From contig RBNI01000955.1 of assembly GCA_003990745.1 (NCBI GenBank), forward strand, positions 1 to 25,572: a DNA stretch of 25,572 nucleotides, written 5' to 3'. The position numbers and the translations under genes are program-made. Source of the DNA: Jimgerdemannia flammicorona. Lineage: Eukaryota > Mucoromycota > Endogonomycetes > Endogonales > Endogonaceae. A model generated the notes under the pieces. That model searched no databases. It saw nothing but the letters and a program-made list of their open reading frames with translations, and had not been told where the DNA came from. Each line of letters starts with the position of its first letter. Positions within the stretch are counted from its first letter, which is position 1. Of this stretch, positions 1-10,072 are shown piece after piece.

Positions 1-171
1 TTCTCTTCAAGGTATATCTCTTAGACTAACTCAAGTTTGTTATAAGCAAGTTCTTATTGGAGTACCTTCCCAAGGTCTTATAGTCCTCAAACTTCTTATC
101 TTTAACTGTCTTGTTATCTCTTAGATTGCTTGCAAGAGATTGTGTGTAAGTGAACTAGAACTAGAACTGAC

Positions 172-204
172 TTTATTTCAAAGGAAATAAGAGAGATATT
201 TATA
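172..204 (-). promoter_or_regulatory. LTR core promoter and poly-A signal (left copy)
   Basis: On the minus strand TATAAATA (197-204) is followed about 20 bases later by AATAAA (172-177). A TATA box closely followed by a polyadenylation signal is expected around the short R region of an LTR. The same pair is found in the right LTR and in the probable solo LTR at 15350-15842. Confidence 0.6.
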
Positions 205-308
205 CAAAATATAATTCAATAGTTGTTAAGATATAAAGCTAAATATAAATTCCAATAACTAAAACTACCAAGTTCCAGGGTCGGCACTGATGGTTGTACA
301 GGTTCAGG

Positions 309-442
309 ATGCTGGTATAATTCAGTATTATATCAGAATACCAGTACTGGAATAATTTCACATCACCTCAGAATGCCAGTACTGGTATTATCCAGTGTTA
401 TATCAAAATACTAGTGCTGGCATTATCCAGTGTAATAAAGAA
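309..442. repeat. Imperfect ~35-bp tandem repeat in left LTR
   Basis: Three imperfect units of about 35 bp begin near 338, 373 and 408, each with a core like CCAGTACTGG followed by an ATTATCCAGTGT-like stretch. A shorter related unit begins at 309. The right LTR (about 13318-13412) has one unit fewer, so copy number changed after or during insertion. The repeat lies just downstream of the stop codon of the LTR ORF. Confidence 0.7.
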
Positions 443-443
443 C

Positions 444-1250
444 TTAGAGCAGAAAGTTCAGGACCATGGGGGCTTCATCCTCATCATCAGAGGTCAAGAT
501 ATCTTCGAAGGAGATGAGGTTCGCAAATTCGTCATTTTCATATACTTTGATGTCATGTGGGATGATGTCATTGCCGATGATATCATTATGTTTGGCAGCA
601 GGAAGGAGGTCTGGGGCTCTCTAGTCTATGAGGTTCTCTTCCACAAAATAGGAGACAAATGTGGGGTCTTGGGGAGATCTAACCCAGATGCTTGGGCCTT
701 GGAATACTGAGATCAATCCTTGCAGGAATTGGTCTAGGTTGTCTTAAAGGATGGGGTGCCAGAAGTCTTCTACTTCATCACTATTGAGAGTAATAGTGGA
801 CTGGGCTTCTGTAGCCACCCTGGCTTCTAGTGCATTGATATGGTGGGATGATAGGTCTCTGAAATCTGAGACTCTAACATACCCCAAGTTAGAGATCAAC
901 CATGGTGCATGTCTGAAGATCTGATGGATTTTCTTAGCTATCCTTGTTTTGTATATATCTATGGGAGTGGCATCTTGTAGCTCTTGAGTGCTGGCCTGTA
1001 GGAACTCCCAGCAAAGGAGGTTTCCTATTTCGTACTCCTGCCACATTTGGAGGCATTCAGTAGCAATGGTGATCCTTGTTTCCATTTCATGGTGGTAGAG
1101 GATAAAGTGATAGAGATCTGCAGTACCCAGGTTGACACTAGGAGTCCTTGAGCGAGTCCTCATGGCTCTTCTGATGTCTTGGAACATCCTTTCCTCAACT
1201 GAGATGCTTTGGTGATTTCTTGACCTTGAGGTTTGGTGGACAGCAGGCAT
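444..1250 (-). pseudogene. LTR-encoded ORF, unrecognised, left copy (one internal stop)
   Basis: A 268-codon frame lies inside the LTR in the same direction as the element, from an ATG at 1248-1250 to a TAA at 444-446. It is interrupted once at 744-746, where CAA in the other LTR copy is TAA here. I do not recognise the family. The N-terminal third is basic with Arg/Ser-rich segments, the middle has a helical-looking stretch with MWQEYE, and the end is acidic (SDDEDEAP). I see no signal peptide, membrane segment or zinc motif. It sits in the U3 part, upstream of the TATA box, so a transcript starting inside the LTR would place it only at the 3' end of the genomic RNA. An ORF inside U3 resembles in layout the accessory ORFs of some retroviruses, but no homology is implied. 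Confidence 0.6.
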
Positions 1251-1492
1251 TTCATTTATGGTAAGTCTTTGAGCTATTTTGGAATTGGTGGTTCTTGTTG
1301 GTTGCTACTACTGTGGTTCCTTGATCCTTCTTTTATATTCTTCAGGATGCTTGTACTGTGGTCACAATGACTCATAGTTGGTCATCATTGCTCATCTCAT
1401 ATGCTGTATAATCTTCTTGTGCTCCAATCTGGTGGCTTGTAAGGAAAGGCTATCTCCTGTGCTGATGTCATTATTCTGGAGTCACTGTTATA

Positions 1493-1502
1493 TCTTCCTC
1501 CT
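1493..1502 (-). promoter_or_regulatory. Polypurine tract of element A
   Basis: The minus strand reads AGGAGGAAGA immediately before the start of the 3' LTR. This is the position and composition expected for the primer of plus-strand DNA synthesis, and it independently fixes the LTR boundary at 1492/1493. Confidence 0.85.
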
Positions 1503-2089
1503 GAATAAGGATCTTCCTGAGCATTCTTATTTATTGGTCCAGTCCTGAAAAATTTGCTGATCCCATAATCTCTAACAAGGGGTCAAAAAGTGGTGTTTAT
1601 GGGCTGGCATCTTTCCTTTATATTTTGGTGTGATGGTGAAGAGTCACTTTCTTCATATAGAGTAAGGGCCTGATTCTGATCTTGACCAATCAGTTGATGG
1701 TTTAAACTCCTCTGACTTCAAAAGTCTCACAGATGAGTAGTTGCCAGTGCCATATCCCTTAGAGAATAGTCCAGACAGATAGCCTGCTAGTTATGGGACA
1801 TGCTGTTATGATTCACAGACTAGAACCTTATGAGCAGTCATCATGTTTTGCTTCTCTTGTATAGATTCATAGTACTTCTTGAGTCTGTTCCTATGTACCA
1901 TGGTAGGCAGTATAGTCCCTGAGATTTTTCTAAGCCAGAAGGTGGTTCCCTTGATATCTTATACATAGAAGAGTCCTTCCTATTTGGGCTCCAATTTTTA
2001 CAATCATGAGGCTTCTACCATATTTTGATACAGTAGAACCTTTTCTCTGATTTGGATGGGTTCTAGGGCCTTGTGATTCTTTTCCACAT

Positions 2090-2091
<2 letters not shown>
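1503..2091 (-). pseudogene. Integrase C-terminal part of element A (cut off by the LINE)
   Basis: This is the 3' end of the A polymerase gene, separated from the rest by the LINE. About 1870-2080 encodes the C-terminal integrase region: a KLEPK/EG/FYV stretch, then DIKGTTFWLRK and HRNRLKKYY, which matches the GPY/F-type module of Ty3/gypsy integrases. Two stops fall in this stretch. Joining 2091 to 7864 keeps one reading frame across the insertion point, which supports a single ancestral gene. Downstream, coding-like sequence with several stops runs close to the polypurine tract, so Pol probably had a C-terminal tail of roughly 100 residues that I do not recognise. Confidence 0.8.

Positions 2092-2093
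<2 letters not shown>
2088..2093. repeat. Target-site duplication of the LINE (left)
   Basis: ATTCTT precedes and merges with the poly-T run; the same hexamer is at 7864-7869 past the other end. Because the last two T bases may belong to the tail, the certain part is ATTC. Confidence 0.7.

Positions 2094-2129
<36 letters not shown>
2092..2129 (-). other. Poly-A tail of the LINE
   Basis: An uninterrupted run of 38 T on the plus strand, i.e. poly-A on the coding strand. It is followed by about 62 bases of 3' UTR before the ORF2 stop. Such a clean homopolymer is typical of a fairly recent target-primed insertion. Confidence 0.95.
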
Positions 2130-2132
<3 letters not shown>

Positions 2133-2191
2133 GTCACTTGGACTCCCTTTATTAACTGGCATCTATAGTAATATTGATACAGCCCAAGCCC

Positions 2192-5100
2192 TCAACCTAT
2201 CCCACAAGGACCCCCCCTCTCCCTAGTTCCTACAAATGACACCCCATCCACCTTCAATGCAACTCTTCCACCACTCTTCTCTACAATCCTCCTTACTAGA
2301 CCCTTATGTCCCCCCCCCTTGGGGCCCCAACTAATCCACCATGCCTTGAAGAGCTCAAGCATCAGCTCCTCCCACCTCACTACCCTCAGTCTCACTGCCT
2401 GCTGGAGGCCCACCTCAAAGATGCTCTGCCAGTATTCTGCGAGTCCCACCCATATTGTGATGGCCCAACCAACCATCAGCCACTCATTCCCCACCCCCCC
2501 CACCAGCCATGATTGCAGTGCCACCCACCGCCCACCCACCTTAGGGTCAGGTGCTGATACTTCCAACCTCTCTCCAACTACCTTCCAAAAATTCTCCATA
2601 CTCTCGCACTCCCCCAGCCAATGTTCAGGAGTCTGCACCACCCCTCTCTCCTGCCCTACATTATAATACTCCTCACAATCAAAGACCCCTCCATCCACCA
2701 GATGGTCTGCCCTAAAGTTCAGCATCACATTTTGATGCAACAACCTTCACTATGCTATCCAAAGTTTTGGTGGGAGCCACCTCGACACCACCTTGATCCA
2801 TGACCAGATACCTGCCCAGTCCCATCTCTCCCTGATCCCAACCCCCTGCCAGGTCTCTGGCCAAAGGTCCTGCCCCAGACCCCTAAGGCACTCCATGCTC
2901 TCCTCTAAGCAGAAGTCCTCGATCAGATTCCCTCCCAACAAGAGTCTGTCCCACCTCCACATCACCGGACCTCAGTCCTCATCCCCTTCAGTATCTTGCC
3001 AACGAATCCCAATGCGATGGGCCCCATCTACCACTCTCCACCAGAATCCTTTGTATCTCATCCTTTGGCTACCATCCAAGGCCACCAAGGACAGTAGATT
3101 GCCTGAGCCACCCCTTGGCAACACCCTCGCCTCCCACAAATACAGCATAAGAAGCACCCATTCTCCTCCTCTCAACTCACTGGCCCTCTTCATCCACCAT
3201 GCCCTCAAGCAGAGTAGCCTCTTGGGAAAGTCCACTAGGCCAAGTCCTCCACGATCCACAGAAAGTGCTAGTACCTCCCAACTAATCTGACTCCAGCATT
3301 CAGCCCAAAGCCAAGAGCGAGCCATCTTGAGAAGCTTTTTAACCACCCACTTAGGGAAGTCCAAATAGTAGTCCAGATACCAAAGCTTCAGCAACCAATA
3401 CACATTCAGAACAGTTACCCTTCCCGCCAGCAACACCTGTCTACCACCCCAACTCATCAGTACTTTCCCCCATTCTACCAGCTTGTACTCTCACCACTCC
3501 TTGGGAAGTAAAGAGCCATATACTGAGAAATAGATACCCAAGTACCATACCACTCCTCCAGCCAGGACAATTGTTCCAATGATGTCCCCACCTATGACTC
3601 CTTCCCCAAAGACCATTGTCTCATACTTGTGCCAGTTGAGTTTTACCCCAGAATACCTCTTATATCACTCAACTGTCTCCTTGAGCATAGCCACATCTGC
3701 TACTGAGCCCAACCCAACCACTATATCATCTGCAAAGGTCCCCACCTTCCAATTGATGCCCAAGATATCCAGTCTACCAACTCTGCACCGGATCCTATCC
3801 AACAAAGGCTCCAGGGTGAAGATATAAAGGATAGGTGACAGCGGATCACCCTGAGGCACCCCCCTCCCCAAGGGGAAAGAAGTCCCCCTATATCCATTCA
3901 TCAGAATCACAGCCTTACTCCCTTCCAGTAATCTAATGAGTACCCAACAGATGCCCACTGGTACCCCAATGCACTCCAGTACCTTCTCTAACCATACTCT
4001 CTGGACCCTATCATAGGCCTTCTCCTGGTCCAGGAAGACCAAGCAGCCATCCACCCCTGCAGCCTGAGTATCTTCAATAATACCATGAACCCATGCCGTG
4101 CCATCCCAGATCAGTTGGCCCCCCATAAAGCCTCACTGCTCCTTCTCTAGCACCTGTTGAGCCACACTCTGTAGCCTTGCCACCAGGATTTTGGTGACCA
4201 GTTTGTGGTCTATATCTAGTAGCATAATTGGCCTCCAGTTCTTCCAGTCCTCCTTATGCCCTTTGTCCTTATACAGCAGGGACACCAGCCCCAACTGCTG
4301 CCCTCCAATCCACTCCCCAGTACTGATGACTGCATCATATATCAGCAACATCTCCTCCAGTGCCTCCTCTATGGATGCCATATGTTTCCAAAAGTCCCAA
4401 GGCAAACCATCCTCCCCAGGCACCATTCTCAGGGATGTTGATGCCAGAACTCGAAGGATCTTCTCTCCCAAAACCAGTTGGCCAAGATCCTCCAACCCTG
4501 CTGCAGGATTTGAGTGCCACTCTTCCAGATGCCGCTCAATGTCCTGTGCCACCTCCCCTCCCTCCTCTTCACTCCAGAGGTTACTCCAGCGGGCACTCAG
4601 CTGGCCAAGGATCCCCTACACACCTGATACCATCTCTCCCTCATCATTAAGGACTCCTTCCTACCAGTGTCTTGCTCTCCTAGCATGAAGAAGATGAGAC
4701 AAAAACCTTGTGGGCCTTTCTCCTTCTTCCAATCCCTGCCACCATAGTCTTGCCACCATGGCCTAAGCCTGCACCACTTCCTCTTTCCTCAACAAATCCT
4801 GCAGCTCCACCACTTCCAGCTTAGCTCACTTAGCCTTCCAGTCCAATACCTTCTCCTCCTCCAGTAGCCCAGCCCAATTCAGAAGTAGTCTTTCAAGTCT
4901 CCTAGATGTCCATCAGACTTGTCTCCTCCACTGAGCACCTCGCTCTCTCCCCACTTCCCCCCAGTACCTCTGAGCTTCAGATTTCAGTCTCCACTACCTA
5001 TCTCCAATCCTCATCTCAGTTCTCCTCCAATTATTAACCTTGGATCATACCACCACCACCCACGCATTCCACAGGTCCATCTCATCCAGCAGCGAAGAGT

Positions 5101-5817
5101 TCAGATGCTAATGTCCTGGCCCCTCTCCACTCTCTCCAAACCTCCTGCCTCCCCAAATACCCTAGTGATCTGACCAAGGGCACCACTTGACCTCCATTGT
5201 CTCCCAAACTGTATTACCCCAACACTCAGCTGTCAGAATCCAATCAATCCTAGTACCAAGTCCTCCCACCCAGTAAGTATATAGATGTCAATCTCCATTC
5301 TGAAGTCGTATGGTGTCTACCAGTGAGCTGAGTCTCTCCACCTCTTCCCAGTCCTCCAAGCCCCACTCCTTCCAGCTATACCCCATCCCCCATCAGTTCT
5401 GTCCAGTCTACTCTTCCATACCATATTAAAATCACTCCCCAGACAATCCACCCCAGCCTCAACCAAGAGTCCAGAATCCTACAGATCTCCAATCCATGCC
5501 ACTCAGGTCCCCCTCTCAGCTGGGCAATAACAAGATCCCACCAAAATTGAGTTCCATCCAGGCCTCCACCATGTCCCCCACACTAATCTACTACTCCAAT
5601 GTCCAGTGTCTGCAATGTCCCCTTTTCCCTTCCTAACCAGGATTCCCACTTTACTCTGCCAAACCACCACCCCACCCCACTCTCTTGTCCATTCTAGGCC
5701 ATCTTCCTCACTCTCACACTGTACATCTTGAAGCAAGAAGAGATCTGCCTCCAGTTTCTTCAGCCATCCAAAAATCATACATTGTATCCCAGTCTCTCTA
5801 AGCCCATTGATATTCAT
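2192..5817 (-). pseudogene. LINE ORF2: endonuclease and reverse transcriptase (broken)
   Basis: About 1,209 codons from ATG 5817 to the stop at 2192. The endonuclease that nicks target DNA is at the N-terminus: MNINGLR at the start, LFLLQDVQ about 25 residues on, GSDFNMV near 5430, RIDWILTAE near 5240 and the SDH motif at 5165-5173. A frame change lies between GSDFNMV and RIDWILTAE. From SDH to the end one frame holds. Reverse transcriptase motifs follow: PGEDGLPWDFWK, NWRPIMLLDIDHK, FLDQEKAYDRV, GVPQGDPLSPILY, and the catalytic FADD near 3720. After the thumb (RGGLGLVDF) comes a Cys/His stretch (DCEEYY, then PEHWLGEC), resembling the zf-RVT-like end of many LINEs. Stops interrupt it at several Trp/Gln/Arg positions, e.g. 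just after KEQ near 4130 and after ETVE at 3665. The RT active site itself is intact. Confidence 0.9.
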
Positions 5818-5877
5818 AGAAAAATGTTGGTTGTACTAATCATAGCGAAGTATTTGAGAGTGTTAATATCCCCACAT

Positions 5878-7848
5878 CTACAATTCCATGCTCACTTCCT
5901 CTCCAGCCAGATCCAGGTTCCATTCTACCACAATCTCATCTTCCACATTTTGCTGTTCATCTAGGGCTACCAACAATTCTGCACAGTCCTCACTATCCAC
6001 TATCTCCATTGATGCCCAGTGCTCCTTGCACACCACCTGCCACTTTGCCAGTCCCTTCCATGGCCCCCACAGATAAGCTGCCCTTTCATTGGCAATACCC
6101 AAGAATATTGCCTCCCTTGTCTCAGTAACCTCATACTCCTCCGCCTCTAGAAGAGCTACCATCATCTCATCTCTCAACTTCCTCACAACCTCCTCTCCTT
6201 ACAGCACTCGCCCCCAGAAGTTCTCACTGATCACCTGGAAATCGATCTCTCCTAGTTCCTCAGCTGCCACATTTTGCAGTGCCCTCAACAGCCACTTCTC
6301 CCCCCCAACTACCTCTGCTGTCTGCACCAAATCTGCCTCTCCCTCCTTCCTCTCCTCAGTTTACACAGACTCATCCCAACCATCCTCTGACACATCCTCC
6401 AACTCCCCCTCTCCCACCTCAGGAATACCATACTAGATCTGATTATCATCCACCATTGCTATGTCCACAACCACCTCCTCCAGCCCCTGTCCCCCACCCT
6501 CCTTTATCTTCCTCCCTTGCTGCCCAGCCTCTGCCCAGATGCTAGCACTCGCTCCAGCACCCTCCTCCATAGCCCCTGCCTTCTGACCCCTATCCAAACT
6601 GACCAGCAAATCCTTCTGCAGCTGTCTCCCCTTTGCCTTCTCCCAGAGCATCTTGTCCATTTGCACCTTCTTGCCCTCAATCACCTCCACTACTGTCCTA
6701 GCCTCATAAGCCCTCCAAGCCCTTTACCTCCTCTCCACAGCCCCCACCAGGTCCTCAAGCACTTCCAGCAGATCCTTCTCATCTTCCTCTGACCCCTTCA
6801 CCCTCGATACCTTGTACTCCACTGGGTCTCACTTCAGTGCCACCAGCTAGTCCCTAGTCTTCCTGGTATTCTCCATCCCAAACAGCCTCAACCAGACATC
6901 CACATCTCCTGTCCTGAGCTCAGTCCCCTCCCATACCCTGAACCTAATGTCGACCACCTTGCCATACTCCTTCACCACCTCTATGACCAGCTTCCTCACC
7001 TCCTCCTTCTTCACTGTCAGCATATCTACAATCACCAGATGAACCACTTGGGGATCCTAATGCATACACCTTACCATTGGCACTGAAATCCCTCCAACCA
7101 CCACACCCTTCTCCACTGCCTCCAGTAGCAAACCCTCCTCTTCAAACCCCACCTCAACTGCCTCCAGCTTCTTCAAGAACTTAACTGAGGCCACACCCTT
7201 CACCTTGCTAGCCAGTAGCCCCAGCACCATCTTCGCTGTCACTGCCAAGCCATGGAAGCACAGTGTGATGGCAAATTCTGATCTAGACTTTTTGAGTAAT
7301 AGGGCTGCCACAAGGCCTGTCACACCATCAGCCAGGTCTCCAGGTCTCGCGCTGCACCTCTGTCCAGGTCCCTCATCAGCTGTCACATCTGGATTTTTTT
7401 CCAGATTGCCTATCACACCACCATCAGCAGTCACCACCTCAGCCACTACACCTTCAGCCCCACTACACTGACCCCTCAGTGGAGAGGTCTCCTTGCCACT
7501 CGTGGTAGCAGACATCTTCCCCAGCTCCAGCCAGCCATCTAGCCCAGTCACCTACTTTCCCATCCTGACTTTATCTGCGAAGGTCATCCTCCCTCTCCCA
7601 TGTGGCCTTGCACCTCCTCTACCACTACCCCCAGCCCCACGTCTCCTTATCGAGGCACTCAGTATGCCAATATCAGTATCTTGACCCCCCCCCACATGTT
7701 GCCAGTCAAAGGCACTGGGGCCCCCCTGCCCAGTATGTTTACCAGAATGTATGTTGCTCACCATATTGATAACACCAATACTTGAAGATGTTGTCAAAAG
7801 TGTTGTCTGAAGTTTGTGTCACCTGAATGTTACTGGAGAGAGCTGTCA
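5878..7848 (-). pseudogene. LINE ORF1, nucleic-acid-binding Gag-like protein (broken)
   Basis: One frame on the minus strand from about 7797 to the stop at 5878 (about 640 codons) is interrupted by about eight in-frame stops, among them 7552, 7057, 6847 and 6433. An ATG at 7846-7848 is in another frame, so either a frame change follows it or translation began at a later ATG such as 7764. The N-terminal part has an Arg/Gly-rich patch (GRGGARPHGRGR), suggesting RNA binding. The segment near 7047-6850 (VVKEYGKVVDIRFRVW) recalls an RRM-like fold, a weak call. The rest is rich in Glu, Ala and Lys. I see no CCHC knuckle. ORF1 ends 61 bases before the ORF2 start. In other LINEs ORF1 coats the RNA in the RNP; that role here is inferred from position. 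Confidence 0.75.
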
Positions 7849-7863
7849 TGGTTTCACATCCGT

Positions 7864-7869
7864 ATTCTT
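7864..7869. repeat. Target-site duplication of the LINE (right)
   Basis: ATTCTT matches 2088-2093 at the poly-A end. From here element A resumes, with its integrase frame continuous with the segment at 2091. Confidence 0.7.
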
Positions 7870-8850
7870 CCTTGTCAGTGCTTATAACTTGGTGATGTAA
7901 TCTTCAGCCTTCTTCCTGATTTGGTGTAGTCTCCAGATTTCTGCATCAACCCATCTCCAAGTTAGGTCTAGATTTGTGGCTGAGGTTCCATCAGAATCTT
8001 CTTCTCCGAAGAGCAGCTCTCTTGGAGTAAAGTGTGTACTCTGTGACCATATGTCTTATAGAACAGAGAGGGCAGTTGGGAGATAGTTATCCCAATTCTC
8101 ATATGTCTCTGAGATCTTCACTAGGATGTTCTTGAGGGTCTTGTTCATTTTCTCTGTCTGTCTATTTCTTTGAGGGTGGTACATAGTGGTCTTGATGTGC
8201 TGGATCTTGTATTTCTGATATATTATCTTGTAGAATCCATTGACAAATTCCATTCCACAATCTGTTGTGATTTGCTTTGGTGTCTTATAGCAGTAGATGA
8301 TTTCTCAGTGCAGGAAGTTGGCTATAGAGAGGGCATTGACTTCTTATAATGCTCCTGCCTCTATCCATTTGGTGAAGAGGTCTACAATAACTATAATATA
8401 GCAGTTTCTTGAAAGTGTTACTGGTAGTGATTCAATGATATCCATTGTGATGTGGTGGAAGGGGATAGGCTCAATTCTTAATGACCTGGGTGCCTGGTCT
8501 TGCTGATCTTGTTTTTGTTTTTGGCACTTGTCATACCTTTTGACAAATTGGCACAGGTCTTCTTCCATCTTGGGCCACTACATGGTTCTTCTTGTCTTGT
8601 TGTATATATTGGTTCCTCCTAAGTATCCTTACTTATGTACTTCCTTTATTACTTGATACTTCTTGTATTTGGGTATTATTAGCTTTCTTCCTTTTCTAAG
8701 TATAATGTTGTCTAATTCAAACTGTTTCCAAGTTTGGTTGATAGTGGTGATTGTCCAGGGTTCAAGGTGGTTGAGCATCTTCTGCTATCCAAGATAGCTG
8801 ATTAATCCATAGTATAGCTCCTTATTCATGTTGAATAGTCTTGATGGGGG
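7864..8850 (-). pseudogene. Integrase of element A, zinc-binding and catalytic parts
   Basis: Integrase inserts the cDNA copy into host DNA. The HHCC region is near 8700-8540 (EVHK ... DLCQFVKRYDKCQKQK); the residue before DKC is Tyr where family members often have Cys, consistent with a TGT-to-TAT change. The catalytic core keeps all three acidic residues: D in MDIIESLP (near 8440), D in TTDCGMEF (near 8260) and E in HPQRNRQTEKMN (near 8165). Several stops occur, e.g. after PTALSVL at 8056. The frame is +1 relative to the upstream RNase H; the switch falls at or near a run of five G at 8846-8850. The C-terminal part lies beyond the LINE at 1503-2091. Confidence 0.88.
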
Positions 8851-10072
8851 TATTTCAGAGCATCCTTGAGAGTACATCAGCATTGGTGTTAGTCTTTCCT
8901 GAGTAGTGCTTGATAGTATAGTCATACTCTTGCAGCCTGTAGATCTATCTGGCATATATTCCTTTGAGGTTCAGAGTGTGGAATAGCCAGACAAGAGCAG
9001 AGTGGTCTGTTTGAATGGTGAAGTATTTCCTAGCTAGGTAGTAGTGGAACTTGTCTACTGCCCAGACTACTGCTAAGCATTTGAGCTTGCATGACTTATA
9101 GTTCTGTTCTGCTCTGCAGATACCTCAGCTTGCATAGGAGATGACATAATCATATCCATCTTTCTTCTGAGCTAGGACTGCTCCAAGTCCTATAGTACTT
9201 GCATCTGTCTGCAGAATAAATTCTAGATTCCAATCTGGTCTTCTGAGAATAGGTGCTTGGGTCAACCTGGTCTTGAGTTCATTGAAGGTTTCTTAGTGCT
9301 CCTTGGTCCATTTGAATTTGGTCTCTTTCTTCAGTAGCTCATAGATAGGTACTGCAATGTTGGAGTATCCTTTGATGAATCTTCTGTAGTAGCTGGCCAG
9401 TCCAAGGAAGGCATGGACTTCTGTGGTTGTTCTAGGTCTCAGGTAGGCTACAACAGTCTCAATCTTCATGAGGTCTGTGTGGATTCCAGTCTGGTTGATG
9501 AGGTGTCCTAGATAGGTGATTTCGTGAGCTACAAACTTACATTTCTTGGGCTTGATGTAGAGGCCATGCTCCTTAAGTTTCTTGAGAGCTAGCTGTATGT
9601 GATTGACATGTTTCTGTGTAGTATTGCTGAAGATGATCACATCATCAATATAGACAAAGAGCCATTTTCCAATCTCATTGCTGAAGACTCTGTTCATCAT
9701 TCACTGGAAACTTGCTAGGGCATTGCACATTCCAAATAGTATTCACAGGTAGATATAGGTGGTATTAGGTGTGATGAAGGCTGATTTCTCACTGGCATCT
9801 TGAGTGAGACCAATCTGATGGAAGCCTGAGAACAGATCCAAGGTGGTGTAGTATTTGGCTTCGCTTCCAAGAGTGGTAAGGATCTCTTGAATATTTGGCA
9901 AGGGCTGTCTATCCTTCTTGGTGATGGTATTGAGCTTCCTATAGTCAATACAGAGTCTTGGTGCAAACTCTCCAGGTTTGCTTCCTTTCTTCAGGACAAG
10001 GACAATGGGTGAGGCCCAGGGGTTGATAGCTTGCTTGATGGTTCTGACTTCTTCTATTTCCTTGAGTTCTGC
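8851..10072 (-). pseudogene. Reverse transcriptase and RNase H of element A
   Basis: This continues in the same frame as the dUTPase ORF after a stop at 10073. RT landmarks are [32 protein letters not shown], and an intact catalytic YIDD at 9641-9652, then the thumb GLASYYRRFIKGYS. RNase H follows with LQTDAST, a CKLKCLAVVWAV stretch, QTDHSALVWLF and TNADVLSR. Its catalytic acidic residues appear present. Stops are seen after IYL (near 9745), FQ (near 9704) and KEH (9293), each at a position where Trp, Arg or Gln would be usual. The polymerase active site survives, but the gene is not translatable as a whole. Confidence 0.92.

Larger units (their letters stand above)
1..1492 (-). repeat. 3' LTR of element A (truncated by window start)
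   Basis: Aligns end to end with 13011-14467. It ends at 1492 in TA where the other copy ends in CA, a C-to-T change at the LTR terminus. The purine tract of the minus strand adjoins it directly. In the first 240 aligned bases I count 11 differences from the right copy, all transitions. It holds about one extra 35-bp repeat unit relative to the other LTR and carries the LTR ORF at 444-1250. Confidence 0.93.
2092..7863 (-). mobile_element. LINE-type non-LTR retrotransposon, near full length
   Basis: A minus-strand element of about 5.77 kb with ORF1, then ORF2 (APE-type endonuclease plus reverse transcriptase), a short 3' UTR and a 38-nt poly-A tail (T run on the plus strand). It lies inside the integrase gene of element A. 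It is flanked by ATTC(TT) repeats, and both sides continue element A in frame. The first possible ATG (7846-7848) is only 15 bases from the 5' end, so the copy is either full length with a short leader or slightly 5'-truncated. I see no RNase H domain after the RT. The exact LINE clade cannot be assigned by eye. Confidence 0.92.

Noticed and set aside
309..442. CRISPR-like array
   Set aside because: Repeats are imperfect, adjacent without unique spacers and inside an LTR of a eukaryotic retroelement.
414..710. Plus-strand 98-codon ORF in both LTRs of A (also 13386-13682)
   Set aside because: It is the complementary shadow of the longer minus-strand LTR ORF; its preservation in both copies follows from LTR identity, and it opposes the element's direction.
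2306..2803. Plus-strand Pro/Ser/His-rich ORFs opposite LINE ORF2
   Set aside because: Composition (Pro, Ser, His, Thr) is what the reverse complement of a Gly/Trp/Glu-rich RT frame gives; the minus strand has recognisable RT motifs.
6089..6792. Plus-strand Pro/Ser-rich ORFs opposite LINE ORF1
   Set aside because: Antisense shadows of the ORF1 frame; no motif, and no continuity between them.
9715..9966. Minus-strand 83-codon ORF inside the RT of A
   Set aside because: It is out of frame with RT; the RT frame over the same bases shows the catalytic-core motifs.
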